The translations under genes and the position numbers were made by a program. Of a stretch of 64,000 nt of DNA, positions 53,269-64,000 are shown in pieces. A model generated the notes under the pieces. That model did no database searches and was not told the origin of the DNA. It worked only from the letters and a program-made list of their open reading frames with translations. The stretch comes from Venturia oleaginea (lineage: Eukaryota > Ascomycota > Dothideomycetes > Venturiales > Venturiaceae): contig JABMLP010000010.1 in the NCBI GenBank assembly GCA_013176395.1, positions 1,054,001 to 1,118,000 of the forward strand, in the 5' to 3' direction. Positions within the stretch are counted from its first letter, which is position 1; every line of letters starts with the position of its first letter.

Positions 53269-54415
53269 TTGGGAAACAGTCATGATTTCTATGTTCGAAA
53301 CTCGCGTCGTTATCAGAGGTATAGCTGCTTCAACAACCATTTCCTTTCCAACGACTGTGTCCAGTCCAACGATCATGTCCAGTTCAACGATCGATTTGCC
53401 TGTCTCCTTCAACGCGCGCCCAGCCTTGTGAAACGCAATGGAAAGAACCAAACAACCCTCATTGCCGTTATCGCCCTCCTTGCCTTTTTCGTACTCGCTG
53501 CTGGTGCCGTCACATTCTTCGCTTTGCGCAAACACAAACTGAGATCGAAGGGTGAGTGTCGTCAAGGAGAACAAGGTCGAGCGCGGACTACTCGTGACCA
53601 GGGTACTGAACTAGATCCTTTGGGAGTTGGAGACCGCCCTGTTATCTCTGGGCCTTTCAACTTCCGTCGCTGTGGGGGAGCCGTCTCCAGGAACAACGCC
53701 ACAAATGATTTTGAGGCCGAGAAAAAAGAGGAACGTGAGGCATGAGAAGCTATGAGGCCTCATGTACCGAAATATGCCGCTGGAAAAGATGGGCAATTGA
53801 CCGAGGAGGCCAAGACAGCCGAGAAGGTGGCTGAGGCTGAAGCTGAGAAGCTTACAACGCCTGTGGCTGCACATATGAGAGGTTATCAACATATGTCTGC
53901 AGAGTTGCCTGGTGATGATCCATTCATTGATGATCGATTTGCAGTTGAAAGTGATCGCGATGAGAGTGAGGACGAGAATAAGCCTGGACGCGGGAAGGCT
54001 ATGACAAGTGGAAATATCAGTGAGGCAGGGCCAGGCCCTTCCAGTATGGCATACCGCAATGCTGGATTATCGCGTTCGGCAAGTCAACAAAAGGCGGGCT
54101 GGAGCAGTATACCACATGACGATGCAGGGCTCGGGCGACTGGCAAGCCTCCATGGTGCAAGCCCAGATTTTACGAGTGTGGAAATCGGAGGTAATACTGA
54201 GGTAAAGTGATGTGCAAGTTTCGACCACTTCGAAGGGGCAAATCCATATCCACCAAATCCGTAAAAACAAGAACGGAAGTGGTACGCTTAGTGAGAAGGA
54301 AAGGGCAAGGAAGAGAGATAAGTTGGCGCAGGGTGTTAAGAGCGCGTTTAAGTTTGGGAGGAAAGGTAGCAAAATGGGGAAGGGAAAAGGAAAGGATAAG
54401 ATCGATGAGGAATAG
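53269..54415 (+). pseudogene. Single-pass membrane protein, broken reading frame
   Basis: The plus frame 53269-54210 contains a membrane segment (TTLIAVIALLAFFVLAAGAV) followed by a basic anchor (LRKHKLRSK) and a long acidic, probably cytosolic tail (GDDPFIDDRFAVESDRDESE). It is interrupted by one TGA (53743-53745, A*EAMRPH). After the stop at 54208 coding-like text continues in another phase to 54415 (VQVSTTSKGQIHIHQI ... KGKGKDKIDEE). Upstream, a Ser/Thr-rich ectodomain-like text (STTISFPTTVSSPTIMSSS) lies in yet another phase. No plausible ATG joins all parts, so either unseen introns or several lesions exist. The architecture resembles the next three genes. Confidence 0.45.
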
Positions 54416-55472
54416 GAATACTAGGCATAGCGGCTTAAGATCTTTGCAGTGTCGTTTTGGAACTCTGAGATTGTCTTTGAGTGAACTTCTGTGAAATCTT
54501 GGTGGTTCGTTGGTTTCCCAGCTTGACAGTCTGAATAATTAGAACCACGTGAGTCCAAGCATTTCCGTTGTCACTGCACCCCCCCTCATACCTTCACACC
54601 ATATTAATAGAAGGGTCATAGACGCGAAAATCTATTTATAACCCCTTACCCCCTTTTTCCTAGATTGCCAAACTATACTCCAACCACTCATCATAAACAA
54701 TGTCACTCGGTCAAACCCCCACACTATTACCGGTGGGATTGGGAGCGGAGACGGCAGAGGAGTCTTTCTGAAATCGCGAGGAGATGAATGGAGGAGGAGA
54801 GGAGGATTGGGGTAGTGTGGACTAGTAGGGAGGATTCTGTTATTGAGAGTAGTTGTAGTGGGGGAAGGAGGGAGTTGGAGATGAAGGAGGACGTGGAGAG
54901 GAAGGTGATGAGGACGTGGGATGAAGATGAGGGTGGGCGGGGGAGAAATGGGGTCTGGTGGGAGTGAGCGGGGGTGAGCGGGAGCGATGGGGTATTGACG
55001 GGGTATTGACGGGTGGAGAGATTTGAGTGGAGTGTTGAGATAAAGGAAGATTTTCCCTCACTGTTCCCGAATTCATGTGTCTAGCTGTCTGTTGTAGAGC
55101 TCTTAATTCGAGATTGATTTGGCTAAATTTCTGGATATCTTGAATAGTAATAAGTCGCCAGAGATTTAATGAAGTCGATCTTGAAATATTCCTGAGAACA
55201 GCCTGTAACGATTTAAAAATGCATGCTGGTAACTTTCAGATAACGTTTGACCATACAGAGCATTCACTTCACGGAAGTATCATGTGTACACCATAACGAG
55301 TGGAGGTACCTTCATTGGCATGCCAGCTCTCAAGTGCGTCAAGCAATCTTCTCCATGAGCCTATACTTGTAACCCCCTCTCTTTCAACCTTCTGATCAAA
55401 CCAACCCTGTTCACATTGCCAAAGATAGCCTCAAACCTCACTCAAACCTCCACGAAGAGAAAAGAAACAAAC
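54416..55472. other. Intergenic region
   Basis: A TATA-like TATTTATAA near 54633 precedes a 23-codon ORF at 54700 (MSLGQTPTLLPVGLGAETAE...), too short to call. A degenerate pair of AAATTTCTGG / CGCCAGAGATTTAAT motifs lies at about 55125-55170, like the hairpin at 7324. Purine-rich repeats lie at 54780-55020. Confidence 0.45.
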
Positions 55473-56156
55473 ATGAACAGCACAAAAGCTGCCAACACAA
55501 CCCAGCCGAAACCCCCAAGCAAACCTCAAATCAGCATACGAATTCTCTTCGCCCTCTTCTTCATCATCTTTTCCTGCGTCGTCGCCTACATAATCCTCCG
55601 CTGGCTAGGCTTCATCACAAGATGGAAGAATCGAAAGAAAGTACGAGTCACCATACAGATGGACAATCTCACACGCCCACCGCAACAAAATGAGCTTGAA
55701 GCAAATCCGAGAACGGAGGCAACGCCAGAGGCCAGCACCGGTACTATGAGTTCGGGAATAGTTAACGGAACCACGAATATATCTCCAGAAATTGCTAGAG
55801 GAAGGGAGGACGTCAAATTCATACGACTATTTGAGCTGGAGAAAGAGCACATCAAGAAAATCATGAGGAAGAACCGATTGACTGATTTGGAGGTTGTAGC
55901 CTGCAGGGGTAAAGCATTGGGAACGATTAATAATAGGAAGCATCAAGCGGAGAGTGATAGACGAAGCAAGATGAGCCAGAAGACCCAAGACGAGATCAAA
56001 GAAAAGGAGGGTCTGCAGGCTGACGCGGTGAACATGTTGGAAATGGTTCCAAACCCGTTCGATGACAGCCATGAAGTCAAGGATGTGAATGCAGAAGGAC
56101 AATCTGGTGGAGAAGATCGGTTAGGGAAGGCCAGTGAGGGCAGCAGTAAAGATTGA
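55473..56156 (+). CDS. Single-pass membrane protein, hypothetical
   Basis: 227 residues from ATG 55473 (MNSTKAANTTQPKPPSKPQI). A short Thr/Pro-rich N-terminus with N-glycosylation sequons precedes one membrane segment at about residues 25-47 (ILFALFFIIFSCVVAYIILR). The basic stop-transfer KNRKKVRVTIQMDNL follows. The tail is charged with Glu/Lys helices (IRLFELEKEHIKKIMRKN) and an NPF-type motif (VPNPFDDSHE). No enzymatic domain is seen. The following same-strand genes share this plan without obvious sequence similarity. Confidence 0.65.
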   Translation: MNSTKAANTTQPKPPSKPQISIRILFALFFIIFSCVVAYIILRWLGFITRWKNRKKVRVTIQMDNLTRPPQQNELEANPRTEATPEASTGTMSSGIVNGTTNISPEIARGREDVKFIRLFELEKEHIKKIMRKNRLTDLEVVACRGKALGTINNRKHQAESDRRSKMSQKTQDEIKEKEGLQADAVNMLEMVPNPFDDSHEVKDVNAEGQSGGEDRLGKASEGSSKD

Positions 56157-56456
56157 GAAGTAGAGGATACACGGAAGCGAAGTGACACAGAAGTCTTGGC
56201 GTTGCTGTGAAGTCCGGTGGTAACCAGGTATCACGGTCGTGCCATCATGTGTCTACGTGATAGTGACTGTGAACATATAATTAGCCTCCTTTCACGAACG
56301 TCAGGGACACTATTTGTATCAACTCTTGTTGCTGTGATTTATTCCCTTGTTTTACTTGACTTACTCGTCATCCTAATTCAAGAACGGGCAGCCAGTTAGA
56401 AAAGAAATCACTTCCACTGGATCCACCGAATATCCCTATCAACCTCGACCGAAGGA

Positions 56457-57128
56457 ATGACTCCACTCAATAGCCGCTCCGACGCTGCCTCCTATCACCG
56501 AACAGTCGCCTTTTACGTGGTACTAACCGGTGCCCTCATGTTCGTTATCATGGCACTAGTCTTGCGCTACATGATAAGACGTCGTCTCGGCCGATCAAAT
56601 CAAGTTCTTGGTAATTACAACGTCGAGGCCGCACACCTACGAAAGCAAAACTACCCGCCGCTCAGTGGTTCAAACACACTAAACGCCATCAAAGCCGCCA
56701 CCGGAAAATTTTCGAATGTCATCAAATCGAAAATCACGAGAAAATCTCCAACGAGAAACAATCCAGAGGAAATTGAGCTGCCCAGAAGCGTAAGGGTATA
56801 CACTGGCCCGGGGATTTCGGCCAGAGGGGCAGGCGTGACATCAGAGACGTCAAGGATAGGGCAAGATGCTGAAAGAAAGAGGGTGGATAATATTCAGAAG
56901 AGGAGAAGGGATTCGGACATGGCGAGGCAGAAAATGCGCTTGGGAGTGAAGAGTCGTCAACCAGATCCGTTAACCAAGGACATTCAAGATGTCTATGATC
57001 CATATGATTCTTGTGATAGCTTTGGCTCGCTCAAGGAGGCTCTGGCTATGATTGCAGAGGATGATAAGCAGTATAGGAAAGAAGGAGCGGACATTGGTGC
57101 TAGAAATAAGAAGAAGGATTTTGCATAG
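56457..57128 (+). CDS. Single-pass membrane protein, hypothetical
   Basis: 223 residues. After 15 residues comes one membrane segment (VAFYVVLTGALMFVIMALVL) with a basic anchor RYMIRRRLGRSN. The tail is Arg/Lys-rich (SNVIKSKITRKSPTRNN, KRKRVDNIQKRRRD-like text) and ends acidic, then basic. The short uncleaved N-terminus and downstream positive charges predict N-out topology with a cytosolic tail. No family is recognised. It starts 300 bp after the preceding gene of the same layout. Confidence 0.6.
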   Translation: MTPLNSRSDAASYHRTVAFYVVLTGALMFVIMALVLRYMIRRRLGRSNQVLGNYNVEAAHLRKQNYPPLSGSNTLNAIKAATGKFSNVIKSKITRKSPTRNNPEEIELPRSVRVYTGPGISARGAGVTSETSRIGQDAERKRVDNIQKRRRDSDMARQKMRLGVKSRQPDPLTKDIQDVYDPYDSCDSFGSLKEALAMIAEDDKQYRKEGADIGARNKKKDFA

Positions 57129-57287
57129 AGGCCATCTGCGGTGAAGTGTGGGGTTTAGGAGTAGCTTGTAGACCGATCTCGTCTTCGTGCAGCCACCTTT
57201 TTCTTTCCATGATGGCGTGAGAATGCTACGACATCCGTACAAACCTTATTACTACGACTATATTTCGATATATAGTGCAAGACCTAC

Positions 57288-57671
57288 ATGACAGGAGAAT
57301 ATTCCATACTATCACTGTCTTCTAGCTTAGCTAATATGTCACCCACTATTCTCATCAGTCTGGCCAAAACAATCCGTACGAAAAACACAACTTTACTGGC
57401 GACTCCTCAGGCAAATCCTCCCCGCATTCCTACCGTTGGAGGAAAGTTTGACGTTCTATGGTGTTGCGTAGCTGCGCTTCCCATGTGGATCTGCTTCTTC
57501 ATGTGGCTTTTTGTAACGCGCTACCTGCAGCCACGCCGGATCAGGAGATCATATCAGAAAGAAGAGCGCATCGGCGATGAAGCGGCTGGTACTTTGAAGG
57601 AAGCGGTGCCCAAACAGAATCATGGCGACAGAAGGGACGCTGGAACTGATTTGCAATGGTCATCGCGATGA
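57288..57671 (+). CDS. Small single-pass membrane protein, hypothetical
   Basis: 127 residues from ATG 57288; an internal ATG (MSPTILISLAKTIR) is also possible. One membrane segment is FDVLWCCVAALPMWICFFMW, extending into LFVTRYL and followed by QPRRIRRSYQKEERIG. The tail is only about 40 residues. It is the shortest of the row of similar genes. The frame is short, so the call rests on layout, composition and neighbourhood. Confidence 0.5.
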   Translation: MTGEYSILSLSSSLANMSPTILISLAKTIRTKNTTLLATPQANPPRIPTVGGKFDVLWCCVAALPMWICFFMWLFVTRYLQPRRIRRSYQKEERIGDEAAGTLKEAVPKQNHGDRRDAGTDLQWSSR

Positions 57672-57914
57672 AAGACAACACGAAGTACAGCTCTTCAGGG
57701 TGACTTACAGACTGCTTATGGTACCAGGTCACGCCATCCCTGGCTTCCACATTACTTACTCTCCTAGGAATCCATAAATCCTTACCATTCTCTAGACCGC
57801 TGCGATAGATCAACAACCTTCTTTGTAACACTCTAATCGACAAGAACAAGAACAACTTTCAAAATACAATACACATTACTCAGAATCCCAGAATAAACGT
57901 AAACGCATCACGAT

Positions 57915-58118
57915 CATGTTCCCCTCAGACACCGGCGACACAAATGCGATTGCAGCGAGGCCTTCTACCAGGGATTCGGCTTCGCGTGTTTCACGATAGT
58001 CTATCTAATACTGGTTCTGATCGCTATTGAAGAAGTAGGAAGGCCGAGACAGCAAGAGCAGCCCTTGTTTCTCGGCTATCGGGGATTATTTGATGATGAT
58101 GTTGAAGAGATGCAATAG
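57915..58118 (+). pseudogene. Fifth membrane-protein-like fragment
   Basis: A plus frame ending at the TAG 58116-58118 reads CDCSEAFYQGFGFACFTIVY, then LILVLIAIEEVGRPRQQEQ and an acidic end DDDVEEMQ: a single membrane segment and a short tail. The only nearby ATG (57915) is in another phase, so the start is lost or spliced. Confidence 0.3.
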
Positions 58119-58958
58119 AGTGGCGAGCGGATGATCCTGTGATGGGGTTATTACTGGTTACACTTTAGGAGTGATTGGAAATTGGTCAAAGGGCAAATAC
58201 ATAGGAGAGACTTACAGAATGATCATAGAATGATGTGTAGTATAAAGCCCCTCTTGGGCGATGCATGCCGGTCCGAGTGACGGCATTCTGTTCTATGCCT
58301 ACTATGCCGTTTGTGGTTGAAAATGCGCTCGCAGCTTTTCGCACGCATGTCCTATCATTGTCCTTCTCCTATACCGATTTGTGACGGGCTGGGCTAGTTG
58401 CGCGCACCTTGTCCATAACTCAAAGCAGACTTCGTGATGCAAGCGAAGGTTGTCGGTGAGTACAGGTCTACTGCGTGGATATGTGGCGAGAGCTCCAGGG
58501 AGGTATATGTAGGTATCAATAGCTGTGAGGCGCCTCTGGACTATCAAGGAAACGGGCGTGCTGGAGGCGCAAAGGGAGTCGAAGGGGGATGGCGCAGAGG
58601 TAGTGGAGGGAGAGCAGGCGGTGTTGGAAAGAGACGGCTGGTAGGATATCACAAACAGAGGGATAGACGATAGAAAGCAAATACTTGTTGTATGAAGGAA
58701 GGTGTGTAAAGTGGGATGGAATAGACGTGATTCTAGTTCTATTCTAGCGCATCAACCCCCGAACCCAACCTTGCTGCGTCCTGTAGAGCAAAAGCAACCA
58801 CAAAAGCACGCCAAACATAGACAGTACACCACCAATTGCAGACGTCTTCACACACTGCGCACCAGAGAATAGCCCATGACAATCGCTCGAAAGCCCCTAC
58901 ACACCGTCCGCCATATCTCTCCCCATCTCGTACAATCAGCAATCGATCCCTGATGGTC
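58119..58958. other. Intergenic region
   Basis: No gene supported. Frames on both strands are short. Confidence 0.45.
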
Positions 58959-60844
58959 TTATACAGAACTCTCCTTGGGGTAATTGATTTTGAGAAGTGG
59001 TTTCTTGGGTGTAGGTGGGAAGGAACCTCTGTATGAAAGGACAACCATCAGCGACAACTTCTCCTCCGCTGGCCGAGAATCCGTGTCGATGATGCCAGAG
59101 GCTTTTGATGTCGACTTCTCTGCTCGTGCTTTGGACTTCTCGCCACGACGAACTCTCTTTCGTTCGGCATGTCCGTTGTCTGCATCTTCCTTTTCGGACT
59201 CCTCTTCGTCCTTGCGATCACGTTTGCGACTTGTGGGAATTGGACCTTTCGCCGCTTGTGCTTGAGGAGCTCCGTTGGCCGTCTTAGGAGGCTTTGTGAT
59301 ATGAGCGCTGCCACGTTCAGTTCGGCCTTTTCCCTTTGTCTGGGGGATGGCCGCAGTCTGTCCTTGGCCTCGGGCATTGAGACCGGCTGAAAGCGGCCGA
59401 GATTCCTGTTGCCAGCGCACTCGCTTTGGTCGGGGCTAATTGTTTGTAAGAACAGTAGCAAAGCCGTTGTGGGCGTCTTCGTAATCCTCCTCAAGATCAC
59501 GCTTGCGACGCTCAGCTGGTCCTGCCTTGCTTTTTGCAGGCTCAGTAGCCATTGCTTTTCCACTGGCGTTGGTCTTCCTGGCCAGTTCCTCCTCCTTCTC
59601 CTTTCTTCGATGCATTAATACTGCCCAGATCTCGCCCCTGGTCAAACCATTATGGAGTACAGTGGGTTTCATTAGACCCGCTTTGCGTTTCTTAAACTTC
59701 GCATTGAAATCATTCCGAGCAACCAAGTACCACTCAAAAGATACACCGGGATGTGTTATCTCCCAGTTCGCCTTGATTTCTTTCAGGTCTTTGCCTCCAT
59801 TGCTCCAATCATCCACCCATTGGAAGATCCATTCAACCTCCTTCAAATCAAGAGTTGCTGCGAAACCCGTGGTCGGCACTCTGAGTTTGTCTTTGGTGAT
59901 TTTGATTTTGCGTACGGTTGATTCGACTTTTTCTCGTGTGCTGCCTGGAATCTGATCAGCTGGTGAAGGGCCGTCTGCCTGCTCCTCCTGGGCTTCGTTT
60001 GAAAGAGCGTGGTTGTCAGATAGTTCAGCTCTATTGACTGTTTCGTTGCTGGCCTGTGCTCGTGTCTGTGGCCTGCTGGCGTTGGACCAGCAACAGAATT
60101 GAGAGGCCTCCCCACGACGCCTTTATTCTTCCCTGTTGTTGATGCGCTAGGTCTCCTCGACTTTGCTCCTTCTTGCTGTTTCTGCTTCTGCTTCTGCGCA
60201 TCAGCTTGAGCAGTCTTTCTTGCGCCCTCGGTTCTCTTCAGCTCCGCTTCAGCGTACCTCTCCGCTTCGAATGCAGGCGTCGCTCGGTGAACTCCGTTAA
60301 TGATCTGTCTTCGACCCGGGGCAATAGCTACTGCCCGCGTGGCAGTACCAAAAGCTGGAGCTGGTCGGTCGGATACCGCACTGAAAGGGTCTGCAGTCTG
60401 GGCAGCCTTTCGAGCAGCTTGCTTTCTAGCCTCTCGCTCTGCTGTTTCTCCAGCCCGTTGCTCGACCACCTTTCTACAGCTTGAAGGTACAGGAACTCCG
60501 GCCTTGATTGCGCTCAACACCACGTGGAATCGAGCATTTGCATTCTCCATGGTGATATCATCACGCGAGTCCGTGTGATGTATTAAGGCATCATTATACG
60601 CCCTTAACCACACGTCATGTATTTGCCTAACTGTCTCATTCAGGTCCCGGAGATTTCCTCCCATTGATCTGAAAGCCTCAGAATGGAGGCGGTCGTGTTC
60701 TGCCGGAGGAGAAAGGATCACTGGCCGGTCCACCCAGTCTGCGGCTCTCATAGGCGCCGTTGTCACTCGAGGCAGCCGATGATCCTGAGCTTGAAGCTCA
60801 TCATCTTCGCTGATCGCTCCGCCGTCGTTTTCTTTTGGTGGCAT
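58959..60844 (-). pseudogene. Long charged low-complexity gene, broken frames
   Basis: From ATG 60844 (MPPKENDGGAISEDDELQAQ) a minus frame encodes an Ala/Arg/Glu-rich protein to about 60080. The better coding text then moves to another phase (SNETVNRAELSDNHALSNEA ... KIKITKDKLRVPTTGF). That frame runs to 58959 except for one TAG at 59436-59438 between ATVLTNN and PRPKRVRW. A 41-bp GT..AG segment near 60060-60100 could be an intron that joins the phases. CAG to TAG would explain the stop. Near residues 270-330 of the second frame lies the aromatic block EWIFQWVDDWSNGGKDLKEI. The rest is basic and nuclear-like (KRVRRGEKSKARAEKS). The family is not recognised. Confidence 0.5.
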
Positions 60845-62477
60845 CGCGAATCGAACGTTGTGTCAATGGCGTTCTATCTGTATGCACGGATTAGCTGACA
60901 TCTCAGTTGACTAGACTGCCCGAGTGTCTGCGAACTAAGGCGGAACATGGACTATGAATAGGAGTCTGTGTTAGGATAAATTCCCGACTTACTTTAGTTT
61001 CAATTGGATGGATCCAGGAGCGTGGTTGTCAACGATACAGGGAGTATGGGCTTTGATATTATCTCTCAATTGCGCAAATATGAACGGATTCGACGAGAAT
61101 TCGACAGAGAATATATCGATAGACTGTCGTGAGTGTCCTGGTCTGTCCACTCATGGTCAGCGAATTATCAATTACCTTGGGCTGCTGGTAATCTGTAGCA
61201 CTCACTGCGCCTGAATTCGAACAATCGGAAGAGTCTGATAATCGGCGGTGGTGGTGAAAGTTGGCGGGCAAGACTTGGATATCAGAGAATTCGCGCGTCG
61301 GCGCGATGGGCGATGCGAGTAATCTTATGTTTCTATTTGTGATCAGAGTCGTTAGCTAAGTTCTCCACGAATGAGGCGGCACTATTATCGTCAAGGGAAG
61401 AGAGAGAAGAAGAGAGGGGAGTGTGTGATTATAGCGTCGAGTTGCGAACATGAATCTTACTAACCTTGGTCCCGATACCTGTTCAGCCTATAGCTCAAGA
61501 CTGAGAAGCGATCCGCAATCGAAGCTAAATGTCTCCAATATTCTGGTAATAGGAGGAGGAGGAGGAGATGGTGGTGGTAAGAGTATCAGCGGCCAAAATT
61601 TGAGTATCAAGAACTCGGGCGTCGAAGGCGGCGAATGGGGTTATGTCAGGACGCGATCAAGATCTTAGCATTAGAAGGCTTTGACTTCGAACAATTCTTT
61701 GACCCCGGAAGCGGTTCAAAAGACGGAAGGAATTGCTGATGCTTTTGGTGCAAAAGAAAAGTTCTTTGAGATTGGTGGACGCTTTCGGATTGTCCTGCCG
61801 GTTGAGGATTTTCAGGGATCAGTGGATCGTGTTGAAGAAGGTGGGCTATTGGTGCGCAGGGGATCAGGAGGGAAACAGGGTCTCTTTGGAATGACGAGAG
61901 TGTGGTTATGGTTGGAAGTTAGAGCGGAGCCGCGTATGAAAAACTATATGAGAACGATTTGGGAACGCGCCAAGTCACCCTCATTCGAGTGCTCTGTGAC
62001 CGCCTGGTAAGTACAACTACTCATAGACAGAATTGATGGACGGATCGCATAGCAATTAGCCATCGTTTTCTAGAATGTCAACTGTATTCATGAACTCATT
62101 ATCAAAGAAACTCGACCTCCAGTACTCCTCCTTCCAAGTCATTACACCCTTCCCTCGCGTCCATGAGCGATATATATTTGCGTCAAGTCATTCGGCATAA
62201 TAACTGGAAGTGATCCAAGCATCTTTACCCTTCCAAGCCAAAAATACCCTTCTATTCCAAATCATCCACCATTTCTTTCCGCCAACGATTTGCGACGACG
62301 AGACCAGCCTGTACTCCTGCCCTCTTTTGATCGAGTGGTGGAAGCCGGTCGAGTAGTTGAAGTCATGCTTATGGTAGCAATTGTGGCTCGATGTGGTACC
62401 CGTCCTGCAATGCTGGTCAGAAGAGAGGTACCTACCGCAGTAGCATGATTACCACTTACTACTTCTGAAATGCCATA
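60845..62477. other. Intergenic region with GGA microsatellite
   Basis: A (GGA)n/(GGT)n run lies at about 61551-61580. The plus frame 61681-62010 lacks an ATG and a domain. No gene is supported. Confidence 0.45.
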
Positions 62478-63888
62478 TCATACAGCATCTGAGCCGCCAT
62501 TTCCACTTGCTTCTGGAGTACTATTGTCACCTGAGCCTGGAGCCTCACTTCCACCCGAGGAACCTTTATCACTCCCGGCTTTGGACTCAGCCGCCCTCTT
62601 TTCAGCAGCCTGTGCGCGTTGCAATCTCATGGCAGCTCGATCTTCTGTAGCGCCGTGGCCGCGTGCGTCTACAATGCCATCTCCACCTGCAGGCGAAGGA
62701 TCAGCTCCACCTGTATTCATGTTCCCTGCAGCATTTCCCTGTCTCAAGTCCAATTCGGCTGATTGTTTTTCCGTCTGACTGACAGGTGGAACTCCGTCTA
62801 CAGTGCCATCTATACCAGCACTCGAAGCGCCAACTCCCTCTAAAACGTTTCCCCTTTTCAAGTCCATTTCAATTTCGGCGAAACGTTCTGCGTATTTTCT
62901 GTCGACCTCCGTCTAACTGAGAGTTCGATTTCCCTCCGTCTGTCTACTCGATGGTCTTCCGGCATTGTCTTCTTCGTGCGGTGTGCGAACATCAACCTGC
63001 CTCCGCTGGCACTGCCTACAGCACCGGTAAATGGATTCACCGTGCCACCATCGCCTCCGCTGCCACTGCCACCAGTACCGGTAAATGGATTCATCGTGGT
63101 GGCTCGAGTCATCCTTCTTTTATTCATTGTCGATACTGAAGCCTGGCGTTCTCTCACTGGGCGTCGATTGAGCTTTGGTGGGCCTATGGGAATGGGAAGT
63201 TATGTGGTAGGTAGCTTGATCGTAAATAACTTGCTCTTCTGCGGTTTGCTGATTGTGAAGCGTTGCTCTGGTCTCATCGTTACTGTATTATCCAACCACG
63301 TTCGTATTTTCCTTCAGAACTCCGCTGGGTCTTGCATCCTCGCCTTCCTATTCATGCTTATCAGCGTCTTTTTACCCAACGCCGTAAATTGTTATTCCCT
63401 ATACAACACCTTCAACCCGCCATCGACATTGCTGAATTTCTGGGGAACTGGTTTCGAAAACCTTCGAGATATATATCAGTATCGATCCGTGAAACTACTT
63501 TCGATTGTAGAAGAAGGGACATGGATTAGAGGCCGCCTTCCCCATTGTTTTCACCAGCGCCTTCCTTGTCGTCGCTGCTCTAGCCATCAGCCACATCCAC
63601 GCATTCTTCTGAACCCTCATCCGATTTAGGTACTATCTCTCCGTCTTCCTCATCTTCCACTCCCGAGCCATCCGAATCATCCGGGTCATCACCAAAACCA
63701 CCCAACTCATTATCTGGGCTCTCGAGTATCGACAGTTCAACCAGTTTATTTACTGCTTGCTGGGCAGCCTTCCGCGCCTCTTCTTCCAGCCTCACCCTTT
63801 CCCTGGCCACGGGATCATTAGCTTTAGCTATATTTCTTTCGATAGTTCGCTGTATTTCAGGTAATCTGAGCTCTGTCGCCGAGAGCAT
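62478..63888 (-). pseudogene. Low-complexity Gly/Ala-rich gene with nonsense and frame breaks
   Basis: Three minus-strand pieces read like one gene. At 63888-63580 is a helical and acidic segment (LRLPEIQRTIERNIAKANDP, then DDPDDSDGSGVEDEEDGE). At 63120-62990 is a doubled unit NPFTGTGGSGSGG / NPFTGAVGSASGG. At 62990-62478 is DVRTPHEEDNAGRPSSRQTE, then EVDRKYAERFAEIEMDLKRG and a Gly/Ala-rich tail. The last piece is cut by a TAG at 62913-62915 where the internal repeat (VSQTEKQSAELDLRQG versus S*TEVDRKYAERFAEIEMD) predicts CAG. Introns may account for some breaks. No family is recognised. Confidence 0.35.
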
Positions 63889-64000
63889 GAGACAGATCCT
63901 CGTCTGAAAGAAGAAAAATGCGAAAACGTTTTGGCGAAAGTGTTTCGTACGAATCTTCGGGTTTACGCTTCTGTCCCATTTCCGCCTTGAAGGGGGCTTG

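Noticed and set aside
54700..54771. 23-codon ORF behind a TATA-like sequence
   Set aside because: Too short, with no signal peptide or conserved feature.
61681..62010. Plus frame with coding-like text (FEIGGRFRIVLPVEDFQGSV)
   Set aside because: No ATG, no domain, and other phases are also open; left as unresolved non-coding.

Overview
The window reads as nuclear DNA of a filamentous ascomycete (Pezizomycotina). Protein genes are interrupted by short introns (mostly 45-270 bp) with GT..AG ends. Several 5' leaders are CT-rich. The gene set is typical of moulds: Arp1, a TOK-type potassium channel, a SWI3/Rsc8 subunit, Dmc1, Thg1 and Gis2. Mobile elements are decayed mainly by C-to-T nonsense changes, which is what repeat-induced point mutation (RIP) leaves. 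Leotiomycetes would be a fair guess, but nothing seen here fixes the class.

Layout. 1-34 kb is mostly ordinary gene space: the 3' end of arp1 (+), a Par32-like GRGGAGN protein (+), a Ty3/gypsy remnant (-), a TOK1-like K+ channel (-), ETF alpha (-) divergent from an Rsc8/SWI3 subunit (+), a small ORF and a decayed gene, a CNT nucleoside transporter (+), a repetitive secreted protein with regular dibasic sites (-), UDP-GlcNAc pyrophosphorylase (+), a seven-knuckle Gis2 homologue (+), dmc1 (+), thg1 (-) and a serine-rich hypothetical protein (-).

35-47.2 kb is a mobile-element block. It holds a 1.4-kb Tc1/mariner-like element with perfect 54-bp inverted repeats, two different 1.83-kb Fot1/pogo elements, a 1.47-kb non-autonomous LTR element (TRIM-like) with a 5-bp target duplication, two 5'-truncated LINE-like insertions with 12- and 15-bp target duplications, one of which sits inside a small fold-back element, and a mutated intron-containing tRNA-Phe gene. 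Two candidate small secreted proteins lie in or beside this block, one apparently frameshifted.

48-64 kb is accessory-looking. It contains an acidic protein with repeated TIDLI motifs, an SDR oxidoreductase, an RRM remnant, a run of same-strand genes for short single-pass membrane proteins, and two long low-complexity genes on the minus strand that are broken by nonsense and frame changes.

How the genes relate. The housekeeping genes serve unrelated processes (dynactin, mitochondrial electron transfer, chromatin remodelling, nucleoside uptake, chitin and glycan precursor supply, meiosis, tRNA-His maturation) and do not form a pathway cluster. The most unusual locus is the secreted repeat protein at 20467-22140. 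It has a signal peptide, six units opening with HGP(E/D/K)G and three opening with SA(Y/H)GP, each preceded by KR or RR. That is the design of a kexin-processed multi-peptide precursor, and no known RiPP maturation gene is visible beside it.
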